A stretch of DNA of 64,000 nucleotides from UTCHB3 sp964531325 (GTDB lineage Bacteria; Bacteroidota; Ignavibacteria; Ignavibacteriales; Ignavibacteriaceae), in contig CAZHCW010000011.1 of NCBI GenBank assembly GCA_964531325.1, positions 62,001 through 126,000 of the forward strand, read 5' to 3'. The position numbers and the translations under genes are program-made. Within the stretch, counting starts at the first letter, position 1, and each line of letters begins with the position of its first letter. This document shows positions 1 through 7,402 of the stretch, one piece after another. The notes below the pieces were generated by a model. The model saw only the letters and a program-made list of their open reading frames with translations. It was not told the DNA's origin and did not search any database.

Positions 1-2
1 GC

Positions 3-281
3 GATAGAATGCACCACTCACCAAAACAGCTCTCCGGTGGTCAGGAACAACGGGTTGCAATTGCCAGAGCTATAGTTACAGATCCCCTGATTCTTGTGGC
101 TGATGAGCCTACGGGTGATCTTGACAAAAATTCAGCAACAGAAATCCTGAATCTGATGGAAAAGCTGAATAAAGAGTATAATAAGACTATTGTAATGGTT
201 ACACATGATCCTCACGCCGCAGAAAGAGCCGGCAGGATACTTCATCTTGAGAAAGGTGAGTTGGTTAAGGAGACCGTATGA
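3..281 (+). CDS. ABC transporter ATP-binding protein, 3' part (LolD/MacB type)
   Basis: This is the C-terminal part of an ABC ATPase; the 5' end lies left of the window and the frame is open from base 3. Visible are the signature LSGGQ with the following QRVAIARA helix, Walker B with its catalytic Glu and D-loop (VADEPTGDLD), and the switch His in VTHD. The P-loop is missing only because the window starts late. The LSGGQ-EPTGDLD spacing and the short C-terminus fit the LolD/MacB/FtsE group that pairs with FtsX-like permeases. Its stop overlaps the start of the next permease gene (ATGA), so the two are translationally coupled. It should energise the two permeases that follow. The substrate cannot be read from the sequence. 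Confidence 0.93.
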   Translation, partial: DRMHHSPKQLSGGQEQRVAIARAIVTDPLILVADEPTGDLDKNSATEILNLMEKLNKEYNKTIVMVTHDPHAAERAGRILHLEKGELVKETV

Positions 282-1438
282 AAATCTTAAAAATTATGTT
301 TAAGAACTCGATGAGGCACAAGCTTCGTACTTCTCTGACAATCCTTGGAATCTCGGTTGCTGTTATCGCTTTTATAGTGATGAGGTCAATCGTTTCCGCC
401 TGGGATGTTGGGGTTGAAGCTGCTGCAGCTGATAGAGTTATAGTCAGAAATTCAGTCTCATTCATTTTCCCAATTCCTTATGCTTATAAAGATAAACTGG
501 AGAAGATTGATGGCGTTAAAAGAGTAACCTGGGCTAACTGGTTTGGTGGCGTTTACAAAGAAAAACAAAACTTTTTTGGTCGTCTTGCCGTGGACCATAA
601 TACCTTTTTAGATGTATATCCTGAATTCTTGATAACTCCGGATGAAAAAAAGATGTTTATGGAGGATATCCAAAGTTGTATTATCGGAGAGGCTACTGCC
701 ACTCAGTATAATATTAAAAAAGGTGATATCGTAACTCTTGAAGGAGATATTTACCCCGGGAACTGGGATTTTAAAGTCGCCGCTATATATAAACCTCGTG
801 ACAAAATGACAGATGCAACGGGGATGTATTTCAGATGGGATTATTTCAATGAACGACTTGAGAAGGAATCTCCCCAAAGGGCAAACGAAGCGGGATGGTA
901 TGTTCTTCAGGTAAACGATCCATCACAGATTGCTGCCATTTCTCAGAAAGTTGACAACTATTTTAAGAATAGTTCTGCTGCCACAAAAACGGAGTCGGAG
1001 AGAGCATTTAATCAGGGATTTATTGCATCCTCGAGTGCAATTTTAACTGCAATGAATGTGGTTTCCTTCGTAATCATCGGAATAATAATGCTTGTTCTCG
1101 GAAATACTATGATTATGTCGGCAAGAGAAAGAACCAGAGAATATTCAGTTCTAAAAACTCTCGGATTTTCAGGTAAACATATCACTGTCTTGATACTTGG
1201 AGAATCTTTAATAATCTCTTTTCTTGGTGGGATAATTGGTTTATTTCTTGGTGAAATGATGGTTACAGGCTTGGGTCAGGTAATTCCGAAGACGATTTTC
1301 CCACTGCTTGAAGTAACGACACTAAATATCATTTTAGCGATGGTGTCAGCATTGCTGACAGGATTCATCGCTTCCATTTTCCCAATTCACAAAGCTGTCA
1401 ACACAAAAATTGTTGATGGTTTCAGATTCGTAGGATAA
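278..1438 (+). CDS. ABC transporter permease, MacB/FtsX family (first)
   Basis: A 386-residue inner-membrane permease. It has an N-terminal transmembrane segment (about residues 20-40), a large periplasmic MacB-PCD-like domain (about 45-255) and three C-terminal helices of an FtsX domain (about 260-380). The cytoplasmic loop RERTREYSVLKTLGFS is the usual coupling-helix region that contacts the ATPase. The start ATG overlaps the stop of the ATPase gene. The second permease begins 10 bp after its stop, so the two probably form a heterodimer. Such complexes move lipoproteins, peptides or drugs by mechanotransmission; none of these is specified here, and no membrane-fusion protein gene is visible (it may lie upstream of the window). 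Confidence 0.9.
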   Translation: MKILKIMFKNSMRHKLRTSLTILGISVAVIAFIVMRSIVSAWDVGVEAAAADRVIVRNSVSFIFPIPYAYKDKLEKIDGVKRVTWANWFGGVYKEKQNFFGRLAVDHNTFLDVYPEFLITPDEKKMFMEDIQSCIIGEATATQYNIKKGDIVTLEGDIYPGNWDFKVAAIYKPRDKMTDATGMYFRWDYFNERLEKESPQRANEAGWYVLQVNDPSQIAAISQKVDNYFKNSSAATKTESERAFNQGFIASSSAILTAMNVVSFVIIGIIMLVLGNTMIMSARERTREYSVLKTLGFSGKHITVLILGESLIISFLGGIIGLFLGEMMVTGLGQVIPKTIFPLLEVTTLNIILAMVSALLTGFIASIFPIHKAVNTKIVDGFRFVG

Positions 1439-1448
1439 GGAGGAGACG

Positions 1449-2615
1449 ATGATACCATTAAAATATACAGTAAACAGTTTAAAACGGAGAAAACTTACCA
1501 CCGCAATTACGATTGTAGGTGTTTCTCTTGTTGCCTTCGTCTTCACGGCAGTATTGATGATGGCACATGGAATAGAAAAAACACTTCAAGATACCGGTTC
1601 ACCCGACAATATAAAAGTTGTGAGGAAATCGGCAACCGGTGAGATTTCCAGTCTTATTGATGGTGATGCACAGTCGATTATTGCCACATCCAATTTGATT
1701 GTAAAATCGAAGGATGGGAAACCATTAGTTTCCAATGAACCTGTTGTACTTATAAACCTGACAAGTGAAGAGGGAGGTACCGGCAATTTGACCGTGAGAG
1801 GAGTGAATGAAACATATAAAGAACTTCGCCCTCAGGCAAAAATTGTTGATGGAAGGGAGTTCAGATTTGGTGTAAATGAACTAATTGTGGGTGAAGGTCT
1901 CTACAAAAAATTCCCTGATGCAGCACTGGGTAAAAAGCTAAAGTTTGCAGGTGGTGACTGGCTGGTCGTTGGTGTATTCAGCACCGATGGCAGTGGTTTC
2001 GATTCAGAACTTTGGGGTGATGCAAAACAGATACTTTCATCTTTCAACAGAGGAAACACTGTCAGTTCGATGACAATCAAACTTGGTTCCGCAGATCAGC
2101 TTGATCAGTTCAACAAGTTCCTTATGAAAGATACCAGACTTAATATGTTTGAAGCAAAAGCGGAGCAACAATATTATGCCGAACAGTCGGAAGCAATGTC
2201 GTTGTTTATCAGCATAGTTGGAATATTTGTTACAGTGATATTCAGTTTTGGTGCCACGATCGGTGCCACAATAACTATGTATTCAGCGGTCGCCAACAGA
2301 ACAGTAGAGATTGGAACACTGAGGGCACTTGGATTCAGCAGAAGGAGTATTCTCTCAGCATTTTTGATAGAATCCCTCTTTTTGTCGTTGCTCGGTGGTG
2401 TGCTTGGTCTTCTTTTGGCTTCATCACTTTCATTTGTACAGATATCGACACTTAATTTTGCATCATTCTCAGAGATTGCATTTAAGTTTTCGCTCTCTCC
2501 ACAGATCATAATCAGTTCTCTTATTTTTGCTTTATTCATGGGGTTTATCGGTGGATTCCTTCCTTCGATGAGAGCCGCAAGACTAAACATCGTAAATGCA
2601 CTAAGAGGAATGTAG
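1449..2615 (+). CDS. ABC transporter permease, MacB/FtsX family (second)
   Basis: A 388-residue permease with the same architecture as its neighbour: N-terminal helix (about 18-40), periplasmic domain (about 45-245) and three C-terminal FtsX helices. The coupling loop reads NRTVEIGTLRALGFSRRS. A purine-rich ribosome-binding site (AAGGAGGAG) sits just before the ATG. It is the last gene of the ABC operon: a heptamer repeat tract, a Rho-independent terminator and a second, inverted heptamer tract follow. Together with the first permease and the ATPase it should form one exporter or mechanotransmission complex in the inner membrane. Confidence 0.9.
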   Translation: MIPLKYTVNSLKRRKLTTAITIVGVSLVAFVFTAVLMMAHGIEKTLQDTGSPDNIKVVRKSATGEISSLIDGDAQSIIATSNLIVKSKDGKPLVSNEPVVLINLTSEEGGTGNLTVRGVNETYKELRPQAKIVDGREFRFGVNELIVGEGLYKKFPDAALGKKLKFAGGDWLVVGVFSTDGSGFDSELWGDAKQILSSFNRGNTVSSMTIKLGSADQLDQFNKFLMKDTRLNMFEAKAEQQYYAEQSEAMSLFISIVGIFVTVIFSFGATIGATITMYSAVANRTVEIGTLRALGFSRRSILSAFLIESLFLSLLGGVLGLLLASSLSFVQISTLNFASFSEIAFKFSLSPQIIISSLIFALFMGFIGGFLPSMRAARLNIVNALRGM

Positions 2616-2628
2616 ATTTTAAATATAA

Positions 2629-2670
2629 GGTATTAGGTATTAGGTATTAGGTATTAGGTATTAGGTATTA
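2629..2670. repeat. Heptamer tandem repeat, GGTATTA x 6
   Basis: Six perfect head-to-tail copies of the 7-mer GGTATTA, directly after the ABC operon and before its terminator. A second 7-mer tract in the opposite sense lies about 100 bp downstream, at 2771-2826. Confidence 0.95.
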
Positions 2671-2703
2671 ATTGATTGTTTTAAATACCAAAATTAAAGA
2701 ATT

Positions 2704-2736
2704 AAAGCCCGTTAAGATTACTTGGCGGGCTTTTTT
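2704..2736 (+). terminator. Rho-independent terminator of the ABC operon
   Basis: The arms AAAGCCCG (2704-2711) and CGGGCTTT (2726-2733) pair perfectly and are followed by a T run. The hairpin sits between the two heptamer repeat tracts and closes the ABC transporter operon. Confidence 0.88.
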
Positions 2737-2770
2737 ATTGGATGACCGTTAATGTTGGTTTGACAAAAAA

Positions 2771-2826
2771 TAATACTTAATACTTAATACTTAATACTTA
2801 ATACTTAATACTTAATACTTAATACC
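2771..2826. repeat. Heptamer tandem repeat, TAATACT x 8
   Basis: Eight contiguous 7-mers: seven TAATACT and a final TAATACC. TAATACC is the exact reverse complement of the GGTATTA unit at 2629-2670, so the two tracts are an inverted pair around the terminator. The tract ends about 40 bp before the next gene. Confidence 0.95.
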
Positions 2827-2867
2827 TGTTTATGTATCTTTCCTGATTGAAAAACAATTTTTTTTAG

Positions 2868-4463
2868 ATGTTTAAAAGCCACTCATTTTTTATTATTTTA
2901 TTCCTTTTTCAAAGTGTTGGATTTCCACAAAATGCTCTTGAAAAGGGGAAAGACTTGTTCCGTCGAGCAGAAACCAGCGATACTGTTCAGATGGAATTAT
3001 ATCGTGAAGCGGCTGACTTAATCGAGCAGTACCTTTTGATTGACTCTCTCAATGCAGAAGCCCACTATTTTCTTGGTTACGCCTACGATAGAATTTCACT
3101 TCCCACCATGAATTATCTTGAAACTCTTGATATGGAGTATCTAAGAAAATCAATACATCATTTTTTGAGGTCCATTCAGATCAGTCCCGAATATAAAGGG
3201 GAGTCATGGCATCTCAGTTCTTATTCAAAAGTAATATCCATTTGGGGGACTGCAGCCATTTCCTATATAGTTAAAGGGAATCTGGATTCTGCAAGGATTT
3301 GTTTTCGGCAGATACTAAAAAATGGAGTGATCTCCTCCACTTATTTTGATTATGGAGAAAATCTTCTCAGATCAATTCCTCTAAATGCAATCGTTTTTTC
3401 GGATGATGAACTTGAAACATTTATGATCTATTATTTGCAGTTGATGGATGGAATGAGAAAAGATGTCACCTTAATTCATTCCGGTTTTTTGAGTGCACCG
3501 GCTTATGTAAATTTTGTTAAAAACAACTACAAAATGGGGATATACAATGCAGGAATGAATCTGACTGACGATGAAATCGCAAAAATACAACCTGTTTACA
3601 GAGAACCGCAAAAAAAATCTATCGAAATTCCCCTTTCAGTAATCGATAAATATAAAATTGAAAGCAGCGAAAGATTTCCAAAGTTGGAGTTTGTTTTTCC
3701 TCCCCTTCAAACCGATGTAGTTGATACCACCTCTTATTGGATAAGTGCATCAGAGCAGGTAATTTTAGACATCATCCAAAAAACGAAGTGGCTGCGTGAT
3801 GTTTGTTTAACTCTTACTTATCAGGGGCGGATCAGGTCACTTTTTTCCGGTTATTTAAGATCAGAGGGATTGTCTTACAGACTATTACCATTCATCACTT
3901 CTTCCAGAAATGAGACGATAAATACCGAACTTTTGGAGGTTTTTTTAAGTCCACCTCCTGATTATTTTGATGAAACAGCAAATTTTGGGATGCCATTCGA
4001 TTTTGGTTCGATCAACACGGAAGAGATAGTTCTTGACCGTTCACTTTATCCTTTAATCGACAACTATTCGAACCTCTATTTTGACCTTGCAGATTCCTAC
4101 TTAATGATGGACAACAAGGCTCAGGCTCGAAGGGTGATGATCTATTTTGATATGCATCTTAAACCGGGTGAACTTATTAGAAGTTACACAACCATCTACC
4201 GGGCAGCTTTGCTCTATGACAGAGTTGGCGAAATGGCAGATTTTGACCGTCTTGGCAAGGTAGCGGAATTACTTGCAATCAAGGAGATCTCCCGCGAACC
4301 CTTCTCATATAATGATCCTGCAAACCCCTACGACATGCTTTTGGACTATTACATCAAATCAGGTCAGAAAGATAAAATGATTCAACTCCTGAAAGATTTA
4401 AACCAACGATATCCCGATGATCAGGATATCGTTGATAAACTCAAGGCTCTTTCAGGGGGGTAG
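2868..4463 (+). CDS. Exported TPR-like protein of unknown function
   Basis: 531 residues. The N-terminus (IILFLFQSVGFPQ) is a signal peptide without a lipobox Cys, so the protein should be periplasmic or outer-membrane associated. Helical repeat-like segments occupy about residues 25-170 (including EAHYFLGYAYDRIS) and 395-530, with a terminal TPR-like stretch (KDKMIQLLKDLNQRYPDD). The middle segment around residues 180-215 (DDELETFMIYYLQ followed by GMRKDV) resembles the motif in Bacteroidota DUF2723/TPR proteins that usually reads DNDTFPLWYLQEVEGVRPDV. That resemblance was seen by eye and not tested. The start has only a weak ribosome-binding site. The gene stands alone between a terminator and the next promoter candidate. 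Function unknown. Confidence 0.75.
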   Translation: MFKSHSFFIILFLFQSVGFPQNALEKGKDLFRRAETSDTVQMELYREAADLIEQYLLIDSLNAEAHYFLGYAYDRISLPTMNYLETLDMEYLRKSIHHFLRSIQISPEYKGESWHLSSYSKVISIWGTAAISYIVKGNLDSARICFRQILKNGVISSTYFDYGENLLRSIPLNAIVFSDDELETFMIYYLQLMDGMRKDVTLIHSGFLSAPAYVNFVKNNYKMGIYNAGMNLTDDEIAKIQPVYREPQKKSIEIPLSVIDKYKIESSERFPKLEFVFPPLQTDVVDTTSYWISASEQVILDIIQKTKWLRDVCLTLTYQGRIRSLFSGYLRSEGLSYRLLPFITSSRNETINTELLEVFLSPPPDYFDETANFGMPFDFGSINTEEIVLDRSLYPLIDNYSNLYFDLADSYLMMDNKAQARRVMIYFDMHLKPGELIRSYTTIYRAALLYDRVGEMADFDRLGKVAELLAIKEISREPFSYNDPANPYDMLLDYYIKSGQKDKMIQLLKDLNQRYPDDQDIVDKLKALSGG

Positions 4464-4492
4464 GGGGCTAATCTCTACTAAAAACAAATCAC

Positions 4493-4500
4493 TATATTTG
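4493..4500 (+). promoter_or_regulatory. Candidate -7 promoter element (TATATTTG)
   Basis: TATATTTG matches the Bacteroidota -7 consensus TAnnTTTG and lies 30 bp before the ATG of the AAA-ATPase-like gene. No clear -33 TTG was found at the expected distance, so this is a weak call. Confidence 0.3.
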
Positions 4501-4529
4501 CATATCCCAAACAATTTAAATTTCGACAA

Positions 4530-6245
4530 ATGAAAAAGCAGATTTATCTTTCTTCCGATTATAACTCCCTTGTAGAGAATAATGGTTTTTATGTGGATAA
4601 AACCAAATTTATTCCGCATTTAGAAAATTCATCCAATCCTAATCTCTTCTTTCTTCGTCCCAGAAGATTTGGGAAGTCACTACTGCTGTCGATGCTTGAG
4701 CACTATTACGGTGTTCAATATAAAGATCAGTTTGATGAATTGTTTGGCAATTATTTCATTGGACAACCTGGCAATGCCACACCTCTGAAAAGTTCATATT
4801 ATACCCTTAAGTTTGAATTTGCAGGTATCGATACCTCCGACATTAGAAACATCATGCCAACATTCAAGAACAAAGTTCTGGCAGGGATAAAAATGTTTGC
4901 CATCCAAAACGGGTATTTTACAGATAGCGAAGTGGATGCATTCAATAATGAATTAACACCGGCTGATATACTTACAAACTTTTTTCCGACATTGCTTTTA
5001 AGGGGGTTTACGGGTAAAATATTTGTTCTAATAGACGAATATGATCATTTTGCCAACGAACTATTCGCCTTTAAAGAGGAACATTTTCAAGAAGTGGTAT
5101 CAAGAAACGGCTGGGTGCGAAAGTTTTATGAAGTGATAAAACAGTACTCAGGAGAAGGGTTGGTCAGTCGCTTCTTCGCCACTGGAGTTGCTCCTGTAAC
5201 CTTGGATAGCATGACAAGCGGCTTTAATATAGCATCTAATATAACACTTGATGAAGATTTTCACAGCCTTGCGGGTTTCACAGAGACAGAATTAAGAGAA
5301 CTGATTCTTGGTACAATTCACGAAGAAGGTAATTTTGACCTAGATAAATTACTTTTGGATATGCGAGCCTGGTTTAACGGAAGTAGATTTTCAAAAAGAA
5401 GTCAGGAAAAATTATATAACCCCCAGTTAGTTCTCTCATTTTTGTCAGCCTTTCAAAAAAGATTCGAATATCCTGAAGAAATCACAGATAATAATGTAAC
5501 AAGTGACTGGAAAAAAATAAGCAATATTTTATCAAAGCTTCCAAAATCTGACCGTGACTCAATAGTTGAAGAAGTTTATGTGAATGAGGCAATTGAAGGT
5601 GGTCTCTCAACTCAATTTAATCTGGAAATGCCTTATCGGAGGGCTGATGCTTTATCTGTCCTTTTTTATAATGGGCTGTTGACAATTGACAAAGAAGAAT
5701 ACGGAATAATAAGATTTGTAATCCCCAATTATGTTATTAAAAATATCTATTGGGAATACCTGAGAGCAAAGTATGAGCTGGAAGAAAACATCATATTTGA
5801 TTTGTCTGAAAAAGCTCCAATCTTCAAACAGATGGCAGGTGAAGGGAAGATCGATCTCCTCGTTGAAGAGGTATCAAAGATAATGGAGCCTTTAAAAGTT
5901 AATGACTTCCAAAACTTCCGCGAGAGTAACTTGAAAATGATAGTTATCTCCATTCTGTCATTAAACAAGATGTTTATTATTGACAGTGAACGGGAGATCT
6001 CCACGGGCAGACTTGATCTACTTTTAACAAAATATGACCCTTACGACTCCAAATATCAATTTCTGATAGAGTTTAAATATATAAAGACGAAAGATGAACC
6101 AAAATACGAACAGATAAAAAATGAAGGTATCGCCCAACTTCAAAGATACAAATCATCACCTGAGATACAACGGCTCGAAAATCTCAAATGTTATCTGGTT
6201 TTGTTCAGTAAAAAGAAAACCGGAGAGGCGTTTTTAATTCAATAA
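4530..6245 (+). CDS. AAA-ATPase-like protein with C-terminal PD-(D/E)XK nuclease-like domain
   Basis: 571 residues. The N-terminal half is an AAA-ATPase-like domain (PF09820 type): it opens with the family motif on the FYVDKT theme, then a P-loop variant RPRRFGKSLLLSML (about residues 43-56), and a Walker B-like LIDEYDHFA near residue 168. The C-terminal domain (about 470-571) carries GRLDLLL followed by FLIEFKYIK, the D...ExK core of a PD-(D/E)XK nuclease fold (PF08011 type). The family is common and often multi-copy in Bacteroidota; its role is not established, and a link to mobile DNA or defence is only a guess. It is a single-gene unit with its own candidate promoter. Its last codons lie in a period-8 repeat. 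Confidence 0.85.
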   Translation: MKKQIYLSSDYNSLVENNGFYVDKTKFIPHLENSSNPNLFFLRPRRFGKSLLLSMLEHYYGVQYKDQFDELFGNYFIGQPGNATPLKSSYYTLKFEFAGIDTSDIRNIMPTFKNKVLAGIKMFAIQNGYFTDSEVDAFNNELTPADILTNFFPTLLLRGFTGKIFVLIDEYDHFANELFAFKEEHFQEVVSRNGWVRKFYEVIKQYSGEGLVSRFFATGVAPVTLDSMTSGFNIASNITLDEDFHSLAGFTETELRELILGTIHEEGNFDLDKLLLDMRAWFNGSRFSKRSQEKLYNPQLVLSFLSAFQKRFEYPEEITDNNVTSDWKKISNILSKLPKSDRDSIVEEVYVNEAIEGGLSTQFNLEMPYRRADALSVLFYNGLLTIDKEEYGIIRFVIPNYVIKNIYWEYLRAKYELEENIIFDLSEKAPIFKQMAGEGKIDLLVEEVSKIMEPLKVNDFQNFRESNLKMIVISILSLNKMFIIDSEREISTGRLDLLLTKYDPYDSKYQFLIEFKYIKTKDEPKYEQIKNEGIAQLQRYKSSPEIQRLENLKCYLVLFSKKKTGEAFLIQ

Positions 6246-6268
6246 TTCAATATTGCAGAAATCCAATA
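6237..6268. repeat. Octamer tandem repeat overlapping a gene 3' end
   Basis: Four 8-bp units, ATTCAATA, ATTCAATA, TTGCAGAA, ATCCAATA. The first unit supplies the end of the AAA-ATPase-like gene, including the Gln codon and the TAA stop. Related units (ATGCAGTA, ATCCAATA) occur at 47127-47158 and, inverted, at 62598-62621. Confidence 0.8.
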
Positions 6269-6332
6269 ATTTTGTCGGAATGTTGTTGAGACACATCACT
6301 TCGTCTGAGAAAACAACAATGTGGAATTTTTA

Positions 6333-6363
6333 TTGTTAAACATCCAAAATAGAATTAGTTTTG
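6333..6363 (+). promoter_or_regulatory. Candidate Bacteroidota-type promoter for DAHP synthase
   Basis: A TTG at 6333-6335 is followed after 20 bp by TAGTTTTG (6356-6363), a full match to the TTG-N(17-23)-TAnnTTTG consensus. The coding start is 26 bp downstream. Confidence 0.45.
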
Positions 6364-6388
6364 TAGTTCACTTTTACCGGAGAGTTAG

Positions 6389-7402
6389 TTGGTTGTAGTT
6401 TTTGAACAAAAAGCAGATGAAGAAGAGATAGACCGTATTGTTGAGAAGATCAAAAATATGGGTTATTCAGTTTTAAAATCTGAGGGTGAGGGGCAACGGA
6501 TTATTGGAATTGGGGGAGTGAAACCGGAAAGTGACATTAAAGAAATCAGTATGATTGAGGGGGTTGCGCGGGTTTTAAGCATCTCCGAACCTTATGTTTT
6601 TGCAGGAAGGGATTTTAAACCTGAAAATACTGTTATTAATGTGGGAAATGCTTCAATAGGGAGCAATGAGGTTACGATTATCGCCGGTCCGTGTGCCGTG
6701 GAAAATGAATTACAGATCCACACTGTTGCACAATATGTAGCAAAAGCAGGTGCAAAGATTTTAAGAGGCGGAGCTTACAAACCAAGAACATCACCATACT
6801 CATTCCAGGGTCTCGGCGAAGATGGTCTCAAGTTTATAAGAGATGCTGCCGACTCCAACGGATTAAAAGTGGTTACCGAAATAATCGACCTTACACTCAT
6901 CGACATGGTAGGAAAATATACAGATATTTTCCAGGTGGGTGCCAGAAACATGTATAACTACCCGTTGTTAAAAGAACTTGGAAAACTTAACATCCCCGTA
7001 CTACTTAAAAGAGGTCTATCGGCAACAATAGATGAACTTTTGATGTCGTCTGAGTATATCCTTGCCGGAGGCAACAACAAAGTGATTTTATGTGAAAGAG
7101 GAATTCGTACATTTGAACCCTCCACCAGAAACACATTTGACATTTCTGCCATACCAGTAATTCAACAAAAGAGTCATCTTCCCGTTATTGCTGATCCCTC
7201 ACATGCAACGGGTTTCAGAGATATGGTTACACCTGTTGCCAGAGCTGCTGTTGCCGCCGGAGCGGACGGTTTAATAATTGAAGTACATAACGATCCAAAC
7301 AAAGCTTTGTCCGATGGTCCTCAGGCATTATTACCGGAACAATTCGAAAAGCTGATTTCTGAAGTCAAACTAATTGCTTCAGCGATTGGAAGACACATTT
7401 AG
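6389..7402 (+). CDS. aroF: 3-deoxy-7-phosphoheptulonate (DAHP) synthase, type I beta
   Basis: 337 residues. It condenses phosphoenolpyruvate and erythrose 4-phosphate, the first step of the shikimate pathway to aromatic amino acids. An N-terminal ferredoxin/ACT-like domain (about 1-72) precedes a TIM-barrel of the DAHPS/KDO8PS family. Visible catalytic or binding motifs are GPCAVE, RGGAYKPRTSPYSFQG, LLKRGLSATIDE, CERGIRTFE, DPSHATG and IIEVHNDP. The N-terminal domain is a regulatory or assembly element in this subclass. The start is TTG: an in-frame TAG immediately precedes it, and GGAGAG lies 4 bp before that TAG, so no longer start is possible. The 3' end overlaps the convergent FAD oxidoreductase gene by 24 bp. 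Confidence 0.95.
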   Translation: MVVVFEQKADEEEIDRIVEKIKNMGYSVLKSEGEGQRIIGIGGVKPESDIKEISMIEGVARVLSISEPYVFAGRDFKPENTVINVGNASIGSNEVTIIAGPCAVENELQIHTVAQYVAKAGAKILRGGAYKPRTSPYSFQGLGEDGLKFIRDAADSNGLKVVTEIIDLTLIDMVGKYTDIFQVGARNMYNYPLLKELGKLNIPVLLKRGLSATIDELLMSSEYILAGGNNKVILCERGIRTFEPSTRNTFDISAIPVIQQKSHLPVIADPSHATGFRDMVTPVARAAVAAGADGLIIEVHNDPNKALSDGPQALLPEQFEKLISEVKLIASAIGRHI

